A stretch of DNA of 5,198 bases from Burkholderiales bacterium. GTDB lineage: Bacteria; Pseudomonadota; Gammaproteobacteria; Burkholderiales; Burkholderiaceae_C. Below, piece by piece: positions 1 to 5,198 of the stretch. Below the pieces are notes generated by a model. The model saw nothing but the letters and a program-made list of their open reading frames with translations, was not told the origin of the DNA and ran no database searches. The first letter of the stretch is position 1. Each line of letters starts with the position of its first letter. The position numbers and the translations under genes are program-made. The stretch spans positions 1 to 5,198 of the forward strand of contig SBFU01000366.1 of assembly GCA_006227785.1 (NCBI GenBank). Reading direction: 5' to 3'.

Positions 1-8
1 CGAGAATG

Positions 9-24
9 TGTATACAAATATTGT
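9..24. promoter_or_regulatory. Candidate operator: overlapping palindromes upstream of the transporter operon
   Basis: The perfect 8-bp palindrome TGTATACA lies at 9-16. A second dyad overlaps it: ACAA at 14-17 and TTGT at 21-24, separated by ATA. The segment is clearly more AT-rich than the rest of this GC-rich window and sits about 130 bp upstream of the first gene. Short palindromes with a TATAC-type core are common operator shapes for GntR-family and similar dimeric repressors. No regulator gene is visible here, so the link is inference, and an 8-bp palindrome can arise by chance. Confidence 0.25.
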
Positions 25-49
25 GCTCAACTGCAGCACCCCGGGGTAT

Positions 50-77
50 CTGACCGGCATCAGGTGGCATCTTTATT
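50..77 (+). promoter_or_regulatory. Weak sigma-70-like promoter candidate for the transporter operon
   Basis: CTGACC at 50-55 matches four of six positions of the -35 consensus, and TTTATT at 72-77 matches four of six of the -10 consensus, with a 16-nt spacer. Transcription would begin near 84, giving a leader of about 65 nt before the ATG at 150. No other pairing between 1 and 149 looked better. Matches of this quality are frequent by chance, so this is only a candidate. Confidence 0.2.
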
Positions 78-139
78 GCTGTCACCCCGATGTGCCGGGC
101 CAGACCCCGTGTATGCAGACTGGCGCATCCCACACATCC

Positions 140-144
140 AGGAG
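140..144 (+). promoter_or_regulatory. Ribosome binding site of the binding-protein gene
   Basis: AGGAG at 140-144 lies 5 nt before the ATG at 150. It decides the start of the substrate-binding protein against the longer open frame beginning at 90, whose extra 20 residues precede a normal signal peptide and have no such site. Confidence 0.75.
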
Positions 145-149
145 TAACC

Positions 150-1178
150 ATGAACAAACGCGCATTTCTCCAGACCGCCGCCGCCCTCGCCGCCCTGGCC
201 AGCCTGGGTCAGGCCCAGGCCCAGACCGCCATCAAGTTTCAGCTCGACTGGCGTTTCGAAGGGCCCGCCGCGCTCTTCCTGCTGCCGGCGGCCAAGGGCC
301 ATTTCCGCGATGCCGGCCTGAACGTGACCATCGACTCCGGCAACGGCTCGGGTGGTACGGTGACCCGGGTGGCATCGGGCACCTACGACATGGGCTTTGC
401 CGACATGGCCGCCCTGATGGAGTTCCACGCCAACAACCCGGACGCGCCGAACAAGCCGGTGGCCGTGATGATGGTCTACAACAACACGCCGGCCGCCGTG
501 CTGGCCCTGAAGAAGAGTGGCATCAGCAAACCGGCCGACCTCAGCGGCAGGAAGCTGGGCGCGCCGGTGTTCGATGCCGGTCGCAAGGCGTTCCCGATCT
601 TCGAGAAAGCCAACAACGTGAGCAACGTGGCGTGGACCTCGATGGACCCGCCGCTGCGCGAGACCATGCTGGTTCGTGGCGACATCGACGCGATCACGGG
701 CTTTTCGTTCACCTCGCTGCTCAACCTGGAAGCCCGCGGCGTCAAGCCTGAAGACGTGGTGATCATGCCGTATGCCGACTATGGCGTGAAGCTGTACGGC
801 AACGCCATCATCGCCAGTCCCAAGATGATCCAGGAGAACCCCGAGGCCATCAAGGCCTTCCTCAAGGCCTTCGCCAAGGGTGCCAAGGAAGTGATCGCCA
901 ACCCGGCCGCCGGCATCGAGACGGTCAAGGCGCGCGACGGCATCATCAACGTGGCGCTGGAGACGCGACGCCTGCAGCTGGCCATCAACTCGGTGGTGGC
1001 CAGCCCCGACGCTCGGCGTGAGGGCTTCGGACAGGTGAACCCGGGACGGCTGGCCCTGATGGCCTCTCAGGTGTCCGACGCATACGGCACCAAGACCCGG
1101 ATCAACCCGACAGCGGTGTGGAACGGTTCTTTCCTGCCGACGGCGGCCGAGCTGAACGTGCTGCCTGCGGCGCGCTGA
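150..1178 (+). CDS. NMT1/THI5-like ABC transporter substrate-binding protein
   Basis: Periplasmic binding protein of a NitT/TauT-type importer; it captures a small solute and delivers it to the permease encoded downstream. The product has 342 residues, normal for the family. A signal peptide covers residues 1-24: basic MNKR, a hydrophobic Ala/Leu stretch, then AQA before Q25 as the likely cleavage site. The mature part opens with IKFQLDW (28-34), the first strand typical of NMT1/THI5-like proteins. It continues with a Gly/Ser-rich loop GNGSGGTVTRVASG (65-78) and MGFADMAALMEF (81-92), the usual ligand-proximal region of NitT/TauT binding proteins. The start was chosen from the AGGAG site and the signal peptide. 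The gene leads an operon with the ATPase and permease. The thiamine-pyrimidine binders carry an Asn/His-containing segment after LDW, whereas here the segment reads RFEGPAALF, so another ligand is likely. Fold assignment is confident; the ligand is unknown. Confidence 0.9.
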   Translation: MNKRAFLQTAAALAALASLGQAQAQTAIKFQLDWRFEGPAALFLLPAAKGHFRDAGLNVTIDSGNGSGGTVTRVASGTYDMGFADMAALMEFHANNPDAPNKPVAVMMVYNNTPAAVLALKKSGISKPADLSGRKLGAPVFDAGRKAFPIFEKANNVSNVAWTSMDPPLRETMLVRGDIDAITGFSFTSLLNLEARGVKPEDVVIMPYADYGVKLYGNAIIASPKMIQENPEAIKAFLKAFAKGAKEVIANPAAGIETVKARDGIINVALETRRLQLAINSVVASPDARREGFGQVNPGRLALMASQVSDAYGTKTRINPTAVWNGSFLPTAAELNVLPAAR

Positions 1179-1196
1179 CCCCACCCCACCCTGCAA

Positions 1197-1225
1197 CGGC
1201 GGACACGGCTGCGGCCGTGCCGCCG
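1197..1225 (+). promoter_or_regulatory. Intercistronic stem-loop between binding-protein and ATPase genes
   Basis: Arms CGGCGG-A-CACGGC (1197-1209) and GCCGTGCCGCCG (1214-1225) pair perfectly over 12 bp except for one bulged A at 1203, closing a TGCG tetraloop (1210-1213). Eleven of the twelve pairs are G-C. It begins 18 nt after the binding-protein stop and ends 15 nt before the ATPase ATG. No T-run follows, so it is not a classical intrinsic terminator. In binding-protein transporter operons, hairpins at this position commonly protect the upstream message from 3' exonucleases or partly attenuate readthrough, so the binding protein is made in excess over the membrane parts. That role is inferred here from position. 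Confidence 0.6.
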
Positions 1226-1240
1226 CCACCTGGATGCCCC

Positions 1241-2077
1241 ATGCAAGCTGACAACGCCCCGGGCGAAACGGCCTTCGTCGACTTCGACCAGGTCTGGCTG
1301 GCCTACAACGAAGACCTGCTCGCCAAGAACATCTTTGCCGTCGAAGACATCAATCTGAAGGTGCGCCAGGGCGAGTTCATTGCCATCGTCGGTCCTTCGG
1401 GTTGCGGCAAGTCGACGTTCATGAAGCTGACCACCGGGCTGAAAATGCCCAGCATGGGCAAGATCACGATCGACGGCCAGCCGGTGACCGGACCGCTGAA
1501 GATCTCCGGCATGGCCTTTCAGGCGCCCAGCCTGCTGCCCTGGCGCACCACGCTGGACAACGTGCTGCTGCCGCTGGAGATCGTCGAGCCCTACCGCAGC
1601 CAGTTCAAGGACCGGCGCAAGGAGTTCGAGGACCGGGCCAAGCGCCTGCTGGCCAGTGTGGGCCTGGGGGGCATGGAATCCAAGTTCCCCTGGGAGCTTT
1701 CGGGTGGCATGCAGCAGCGCGCGAGCATCTGCCGGGCGCTGATCCACGAACCCAAGATGCTGCTGCTGGACGAGCCCTTCGGCGCGCTGGATGCCTTCAC
1801 GCGCGAGGAACTCTGGTGCACGCTGCGCGACCTGTGGGAGGCGCAGCGATTCAATGTCATTCTGGTCACCCACGATCTGCGCGAATCGGTGTTCCTGGCG
1901 GACACCGTGTACTGCATGAGCCGCAGCCCGGGACGGTTCGTGGTCAGGCGGGAGATCCCGATTCCGCGCACCCGTGACCTGGAGGTCACCTACGCTCCCG
2001 AGTTCACCGACATCGTGCACGAGCTGCGCGGCCACATCGGCGCCATGCGCAAGTCCGGCGCCGTCATCAACCAGTGA
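1241..2077 (+). CDS. NitT/TauT-family ABC transporter ATP-binding protein
   Basis: Cytoplasmic nucleotide-binding subunit that powers import through the downstream permease. The 278-residue product carries every catalytic motif of an active ABC ATPase: Walker A GPSGCGKST (51-59), Q-loop Q94 in the segment MAFQ, signature LSGGMQQR (153-160), Walker B MLLLDEP (173-179) with catalytic E178, D-loop GALD (181-184) and switch histidine H211 in VTHD. The overall pattern, including PSLLPWRT after the Q-loop, resembles SsuB/TauB/NrtD-type proteins. The frame is open back to 1118, but the earlier residues are low-complexity Pro/Ala sequence that would cover the end of the binding-protein gene and the intergenic hairpin. 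ATG 1241 gives a family-like N-terminus. Only a weak GGA (1232-1234) precedes it, and a start slightly downstream cannot be excluded. The stop lies 10 bp before the permease gene. No substrate can be read from an ATPase. Confidence 0.92.
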   Translation: MQADNAPGETAFVDFDQVWLAYNEDLLAKNIFAVEDINLKVRQGEFIAIVGPSGCGKSTFMKLTTGLKMPSMGKITIDGQPVTGPLKISGMAFQAPSLLPWRTTLDNVLLPLEIVEPYRSQFKDRRKEFEDRAKRLLASVGLGGMESKFPWELSGGMQQRASICRALIHEPKMLLLDEPFGALDAFTREELWCTLRDLWEAQRFNVILVTHDLRESVFLADTVYCMSRSPGRFVVRREIPIPRTRDLEVTYAPEFTDIVHELRGHIGAMRKSGAVINQ

Positions 2078-2087
2078 GCCTGCCGAC

Positions 2088-2852
2088 ATGAACAAGAAAC
2101 AACTTGAGCGCTGGTCACCGCTGCTGCTGCTGATGGCCATCGTCATCATCTGGGAGGTGATCACCCGGGGCTTCGGGGTGTCGGAGTTCATCTTTCCCAG
2201 CCCGTCCCGCATCTGGGAACAGACGCTGGAACACAAGACCACCATCCTCGGACATGCCTGGCGCACCTTCTGGGTCACCATGGCGGGCTTCGGGATTGCC
2301 ATCGTGGTCGGGGTGCTGCTGGGCTTTCTGATCGGCAGCTCGCGCCTGGCCTACGCGGCCATCTACCCGCTCATGACCGCCTTCAACGCGCTGCCCAAGG
2401 CGGCCTTTGTGCCGATCCTGGTGGTGTGGTTCGGCATCGGCATCGGGCCCGCCATCCTGACCGCCTTCCTGATCAGCTTCTTTCCGATCATGGTCAACAT
2501 CGCCACCGGCCTGGCCACGCTGGAGCCTGAACTCGAGGACGTGCTGCGGGTGCTGGGTGCCAAGCGCTGGGACGTGCTGACCAAGGTCGGCCTGCCACGC
2601 TCCCTGCCCTATTTCTTCGGTTCGCTCAAGGTGGCCATCACGCTGGCCTTTGTGGGCACCACGGTGTCGGAGATGACCGCGTCGAACGAGGGCATCGGCT
2701 ACCTGCTGATCTCGGCCGGCAGTTCGATGCAGATGGGTCTGGCCTTCTCGGGCCTGCTGGTGGTGGGTGTCATGGCCATGGCCATGTACGAGCTGTTCAG
2801 CTGGGTCGAGAAACACACCACCGGCTGGGCGCACAGGGGAAGCCAGGCTTGA
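2088..2852 (+). CDS. NitT/TauT-family ABC transporter permease
   Basis: Inner-membrane channel subunit of the importer, expected to act as a homodimer. The 254 residues are normal length for the SsuC/TauC class. About six hydrophobic segments can be seen, roughly at residues 10-26, 63-83, 103-118, 121-142, 178-198 and 216-236. The cytoplasmic coupling (EAA-type) loop is at about 150-170, with the conserved Gly in VLGAKRWD and ending in GLP. The short segment FPSPSRIW (36-43) is typical of the N-terminal region of this family. ATG 2088 lies 10 bp after the ATPase stop and gives MNKKQLERWSP followed by the first membrane segment. The longer frame from 1974 would overlap the ATPase gene by about 100 bases with Ser/Pro-rich shadow sequence. 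No strong ribosome binding site is visible, suggesting translational coupling. The last four bases overlap the deaminase start. Confidence 0.92.
   Translation: MNKKQLERWSPLLLLMAIVIIWEVITRGFGVSEFIFPSPSRIWEQTLEHKTTILGHAWRTFWVTMAGFGIAIVVGVLLGFLIGSSRLAYAAIYPLMTAFNALPKAAFVPILVVWFGIGIGPAILTAFLISFFPIMVNIATGLATLEPELEDVLRVLGAKRWDVLTKVGLPRSLPYFFGSLKVAITLAFVGTTVSEMTASNEGIGYLLISAGSSMQMGLAFSGLLVVGVMAMAMYELFSWVEKHTTGWAHRGSQA
2836..2840 (+). promoter_or_regulatory. Ribosome binding site deciding the TTG start of the deaminase
   Basis: GGGGA at 2836-2840, preceded by A, sits inside the last codons of the permease, 8 nt before the TTG at 2849. Spacing and strength support TTG as the start codon. The first in-frame ATG (2909) would remove the N-terminal helix of the deaminase. 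Confidence 0.6.
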
Positions 2853-3325
2853 CCGAAGATCAGGTCGTTCGGCACTTGCGGCGCGCGAACGCGGTGGCCT
2901 TGCGGGCCATGGCCATGGGCCGTCATCCTTTCGGTGCCCTGCTGGTGGGGCCTGATGACGAGACGGTGCTGGCCGAGCAGGGGAACATCGACACGGTCAA
3001 CCACGCCGAATCCACACTGGCCCGCACCGCGGCCGACAACTGGCCGGGCGAATACCTCGCCCGGTGCACCCTGGTGACGACTTTCGAGCCGTGCGCCATG
3101 TGCACCGGCACCATCTACTGGGCGAACATCGGTCGCATCGTCTATGGCGCCAGCGAGCAAGCCCTGCTGGCCCTGACCGGTGACCATGAGGAAAACCCCA
3201 CCCTGTCGCTGCCCTGCCGAGAGGTCATCGCGCGCGGGCAGAAGGCCATTGAAGTGGTCGGTCCCATACAGACCATGGAAGCCGAGATGGTCGAACCGCA
3301 TCGCCACTTCTGGTCCGAACGCTGA
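2849..3325 (+). CDS. Zinc-dependent nucleobase/nucleoside deaminase (CDA fold, guanine-deaminase-like)
   Basis: Cytoplasmic hydrolytic deaminase of the cytidine/deoxycytidylate deaminase superfamily; 158 residues, close to the roughly 155-residue bacterial CDA-fold guanine deaminases. Visible motifs are HPFGALLVG (26-34), the zinc/proton-relay site N51-H52-A53-E54, and the zinc pair in P81-C82-A83-M84-C85, followed by TGTIYWANIGRIVYG (86-100). H52, C82 and C85 should bind zinc and E54 shuttle the proton. The YWA segment after the cysteines is typical of guanine-deaminase-like members, whereas tRNA adenosine deaminase TadA differs there. The C-terminus ends in an aromatic tail HRHFW (151-155); in guanine deaminases the C-terminal tail closes the active site. 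TTG 2849 overlaps the permease stop (TTGA), implying translational coupling, so the substrate is probably what the transporter imports or a derivative of it. Guanine, another amino-purine, an amino-pyrimidine or ammeline-like compounds are all possible. Deaminase function is confident, the substrate is not, and TadA is less likely. Confidence 0.88.
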   Translation: MTEDQVVRHLRRANAVALRAMAMGRHPFGALLVGPDDETVLAEQGNIDTVNHAESTLARTAADNWPGEYLARCTLVTTFEPCAMCTGTIYWANIGRIVYGASEQALLALTGDHEENPTLSLPCREVIARGQKAIEVVGPIQTMEAEMVEPHRHFWSER

Positions 3326-3401
3326 ACCGGCCCGAGATGATGTGCTGCGATCCAGCGCAGACGGACAGGCCGGCCGCGCGGCGCCCCCACATTTGACGTC
3401 C
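3326..3401 (+). other. 76-bp deaminase-ureD gap with small dyads
   Basis: The gap contains a small hairpin candidate, CTGCG (3345-3349) with CGCAG (3356-3360) around a six-base loop, and a GC-only palindrome GCCGCGCGGC at 3373-3382. No T-run follows either, and no convincing promoter or ribosome binding site was found before ureD. The gap is short enough for readthrough from the deaminase gene, so ureD probably belongs to the same transcript, though this spacing is looser than elsewhere in the operon. Confidence 0.3.
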
Positions 3402-4238
3402 ATGCCCTGGCAAGCCCGACTCTCTCTGAACTACCACCGACAAGGTCCTCGCACCGTGCTGCAGCACGCACACGAGGGTCCGCTTCGCATCTTCAAGAGC
3501 CTGTATCCGGAAGGCGATGCGGTCTGCCACAACGTGATCGTGCACCCGCCCGGGGGGGTGGTTGGCGGTGACCGGCTGGACGTCTCGGTGAGCCTTCAGG
3601 CCGGCAGCCACGCGCTGGTCAGCACACCCGGAGCGACCCGCTTCTATGATGGTGATGGCCGCACCGGCCGTCAGCAGGTCACGCTGGACCTTCAGGCCGG
3701 CGCGCGCCTGGAATGGCTGCCGCTGGAGACGATTGCCTACCCGGGCTGCCTGGCCGAGAACCACATCCGCTTCCAGCTGGCCGAGGGCGCACAGCTGCTG
3801 GGCTGGGATGTGGTCGCGCTGGGGTTGCCGGCCGCGGGCAGCCCGTTCACCCATGGGCGGTTCACCCAGCGCATCGAATGGCCAGGTGTCTGGCTGGAGC
3901 AGGGCCGTCTCGACGGCACAGACCAGCGCCTGCTGGACTCCCACGTGGGTCTGGGCGGCCGAAGGGCCATGGCCAGCCTCTGGTTCGCCTGTGGCACGGC
4001 CTTGGGGACGCGCCAGCAGGAGGATCTCATTGAAGCGGTGCGTCAGGCGTTCCCGACCCAGGCGCAGGACGGTCGCCTGAGCCTGGCGGCCACCTGGAGC
4101 CATCCGCGCCTGCTGGTGGTGAGGGGCCTGGCCGACACCGTCGAGCCCCTGATGAACGGCCTGCAATCGGTCTGGGCGGCGATTCGGCGGCAGGCCTGGG
4201 ACCTGAGCGCCCCGCCCCCGCGCATCTGGCGGGTGTGA
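3402..4238 (+). CDS. ureD: Urease accessory protein UreD (UreH)
   Basis: Scaffold chaperone that binds apo-urease and recruits UreF and UreG so nickel can be inserted into the active site; cytoplasmic. The 278-residue product is full length. Recognisable family motifs in order are LYPEGDAVCHNV (34-45), HPPGGVVGGD (48-57), TPGATRFY (75-82), LEWLPLE (103-109), GWDVVALGLP (134-143) and the characteristic terminal PPRIW (272-276). ATG 3402 gives MPWQARLSL, the expected beginning for proteobacterial UreD. In-frame TTG 3393 and GTG 3342 are alternatives, and none has a good ribosome binding site. The open frame back to 3180 is a shadow of the deaminase gene. The oddity is context: ureD is usually followed at once by ureA, ureB and ureC, but here a hairpin and then an unrelated signalling gene follow. 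The protein looks intact, with no frameshift or missing motif. Other urease genes must lie outside the window, if present. Confidence 0.93.
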   Translation: MPWQARLSLNYHRQGPRTVLQHAHEGPLRIFKSLYPEGDAVCHNVIVHPPGGVVGGDRLDVSVSLQAGSHALVSTPGATRFYDGDGRTGRQQVTLDLQAGARLEWLPLETIAYPGCLAENHIRFQLAEGAQLLGWDVVALGLPAAGSPFTHGRFTQRIEWPGVWLEQGRLDGTDQRLLDSHVGLGGRRAMASLWFACGTALGTRQQEDLIEAVRQAFPTQAQDGRLSLAATWSHPRLLVVRGLADTVEPLMNGLQSVWAAIRRQAWDLSAPPPRIWRV

Positions 4239-4239
4239 C

Positions 4240-4259
4240 CCCGACCGGAAACTGGCGGG
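4240..4259 (+). terminator. Hairpin just after ureD, possible weak terminator
   Basis: CCCG (4240-4243) and CCGG (4245-4248) pair with CTGG (4252-4255) and CGGG (4256-4259). A4244 is bulged and AAA forms the loop, giving eight pairs including one G-U. It starts two bases after the ureD stop. No T-run follows, so termination may be weak, Rho-assisted, or the structure may simply protect the 3' end of the message. Its position suggests the end of the transporter-deaminase-ureD transcript. Confidence 0.35.
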
Positions 4260-4361
4260 TGATCCGGGCTCTGTTCGGTGCCAACGCCTGACCAGAAGGG
4301 CGCAGAATCGTCACATTTCCCTGCCGCTCAGCCACAGCGGGTGCATTTTCCCGCGCCACGA
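4260..4361. other. Intergenic region upstream of the receiver-TPR gene
   Basis: After the ureD hairpin, about 100 bases carry no recognisable gene. I looked for the beginning of ureA and did not find it; the only short frame, GTG at 4260, stops after ten codons. CAGAAT at 4303-4308 resembles a -10 element, but no -35 element lies at proper distance. The promoter of the following gene should be here, yet none can be named with confidence. Confidence 0.35.
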
Positions 4362-5198
4362 ATGCCTTTTGCGCCCAACGACCTGCATGACGCCCAAGCC
4401 CTGGTGATCGAGGGCAACCCGCAGTCGCGCGCCATTCTGGTGTCCCAGCTGCGCGACATCGGCATCGGCAAGGTGTCGCAGTGCTCGCGCCTGTCCGATG
4501 CCCGCCGCAAGCTGGAGACCAGCCAGTTCGAGATCGTGATCTGCGAACAGACGTTCGAGCGTGAAACGGGTTCGGGCCAGGATCTGCTGGACGACTTGCG
4601 CCGCAACCAGCTGTTGCCGTTCTACACGGTGTTCATCATGGTGACGGCCGAGGCCTCTTACAGCAAGGTGGCCGAGGCCGCCGAGGCGGCGCTGGACGCG
4701 TACCTGCTCAAGCCCCACACCGGCGCCCGACTGGCCGAAAGCATCCTGCAGGCCCGGGGCCGCAAGGCGGAGCTGGAAGGCATCTTCTCGGCCATCGACG
4801 ACCAGGACTACGAGCGGGCGGCCCGCCTGTGTCTGGAGCGCTTCGAGGCGCGGGGGCCTTACTGGCTGTACGCGGCCCGCATCGGCGCCGAGCTGCTGCT
4901 GCGCACCAGCCAGCTCACCGAGGCCAAGACGCTGTATGAAGCGGTCATCGAGGCCAAGACCGTGCCGTGGGCGCGACTGGGCGTGGCACGGGCGCAGCTG
5001 GGCGCCGGGGAGCCGCGCAAGGCCTCGACCACGCTGGAATCTCTGTTGCAGGATGAACCCGAGTACGCCGACGCGTATGACGTGATGGGACGGGCCCAGT
5101 TCGAGCTCGGCAATTTCGAGAACGCCCTGGCCACCTTCAAGATGGCCACCCAGCTCACGCCGCACTCGATCAGCCGCCTGCTCAAGCACGGCATGCTG
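4362..5198 (+). CDS. Receiver-like and TPR-repeat protein (partial, C-terminus beyond window)
   Basis: Likely cytoplasmic signalling or scaffold protein; the first 279 codons are present and the frame is still open at the right edge. Residues 12-130 form a CheY-like receiver fold: LVIEGNP (14-20) at the end of strand 1, FEIVICE (56-62) at strand 3, IMVTA (92-96) with conserved T95, and YLLKP (114-118) with conserved K117. Two features are unusual: the acidic pair reads E17-G18, and the phosphoacceptor Asp position is E62. From about 145 the sequence becomes helical TPR-like. The clearest repeat is about 234-267, with GRAQFELG and ALATF spacing and a closing Pro; less regular repeats precede it at about 148-225. 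ATG 4362 has no clear ribosome binding site, and GTG 4341 is an in-frame alternative seven codons upstream. The gene begins 123 bp after ureD and is probably an independent unit. Receiver-TPR proteins of this kind occur in Burkholderiales, but their partners are not known to me. Confidence 0.82.
   Translation, partial: MPFAPNDLHDAQALVIEGNPQSRAILVSQLRDIGIGKVSQCSRLSDARRKLETSQFEIVICEQTFERETGSGQDLLDDLRRNQLLPFYTVFIMVTAEASYSKVAEAAEAALDAYLLKPHTGARLAESILQARGRKAELEGIFSAIDDQDYERAARLCLERFEARGPYWLYAARIGAELLLRTSQLTEAKTLYEAVIEAKTVPWARLGVARAQLGAGEPRKASTTLESLLQDEPEYADAYDVMGRAQFELGNFENALATFKMATQLTPHSISRLLKHGML

Noticed and set aside
99..124. GCCAG/CTGGC inverted repeat in the leader as a riboswitch or attenuator
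   Set aside because: Only five pairs around a 16-base loop, with no conserved riboswitch core visible; too weak to call.
8..751. Plus-strand 247-codon frame across the leader and the binding-protein gene
   Set aside because: Out-of-frame shadow rich in Arg, Gly and Gln, without a ribosome binding site and overlapping the secure binding-protein gene.
60..1229. Long minus-strand open frame (389 codons) opposite the binding-protein gene
   Set aside because: High-GC antisense shadow: rich in His, Arg and Gly, with no recognisable domain, and it fully overlaps a well-supported gene. The same holds for the other minus-strand frames at 1067-2302, 2115-2834, 2699-3403, 3225-4166 and 4311-5189.
1118..1240. 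Extended ATPase start at 1118
   Set aside because: It would overlap the end of the binding-protein gene and translate the intergenic hairpin into low-complexity Pro/Ala sequence; ATG 1241 fits the family better.
1974..2087. Extended permease start at 1974
   Set aside because: It overlaps the ATPase coding sequence with Ser/Pro-rich residues unlike a permease N-terminus; ATG 2088 leads directly into the first membrane segment.
2768..2922. Repeated CATGGCCATGGC-type palindromic runs in the permease end and deaminase start
   Set aside because: Explained by coding for Met-Ala-Met-Ala in the permease and Ala-Met-Ala-Met in the deaminase; no conserved arms or spacing beyond this.
3180..3401. N-terminal extension of ureD starting inside the deaminase gene
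   Set aside because: The extra 74 residues are Arg/Pro-rich and read the deaminase gene in another frame; UreD homology begins at ATG 3402.
3594..3702. Direct repeat TTCAGGCCGGC within ureD
   Set aside because: Both copies encode Leu-Gln-Ala-Gly in the beta-rich UreD fold and follow from similar strand sequence and codon bias, not a mobile or regulatory repeat.
4260..4292. Ten-codon frame after ureD as a remnant of ureA
   Set aside because: The short peptide VIRALFGANA shows no resemblance to the UreA N-terminus, so no decayed ureA can be claimed.

Overview
The window is a GC-rich, densely coding stretch with every real gene on the + strand. Codon use, gene order and the protein sequences suggest a betaproteobacterium of the order Burkholderiales (Comamonadaceae-like). 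That placement rests on recognition of family sequences and was not tested by a search. The window holds five complete genes and one gene cut off by the right edge.

Region 1 (1-149) is a non-coding leader with AT-rich overlapping palindromes near its left end, a weak sigma-70-like promoter candidate and a clear ribosome binding site. Region 2 (150-2852) is a complete NitT/TauT-type ABC importer: an NMT1/THI5-like periplasmic binding protein, an ATPase and an inner-membrane permease. A strong 12-bp bulged hairpin lies between the binding-protein and ATPase genes, where such operons often set unequal expression. Region 3 (2849-3325) is a cytidine/guanine-deaminase-fold nucleobase deaminase. Its TTG start overlaps the permease stop by four bases, so it is almost certainly co-translated with the transporter. 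Region 4 (3402-4238) is a full-length ureD, encoding a urease nickel-insertion chaperone. The usual downstream ureA is absent; a hairpin and about 120 bp of non-coding DNA follow instead. Region 5 (4362 to the right edge) is the first 279 codons of a receiver-like plus TPR protein whose phosphoacceptor aspartate appears to be replaced by glutamate.

The simplest joint reading is a nitrogen-scavenging unit. The importer brings in a small N-rich compound, perhaps a purine, pyrimidine or related amino-heterocycle, the deaminase removes an amino group in the cytoplasm, and a urease system matured with UreD releases ammonia from urea. Only the transporter-deaminase coupling is directly supported by the sequence; the substrate and the urease link are inference. 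No rRNA, tRNA, CRISPR array, insertion sequence or other mobile element was seen.
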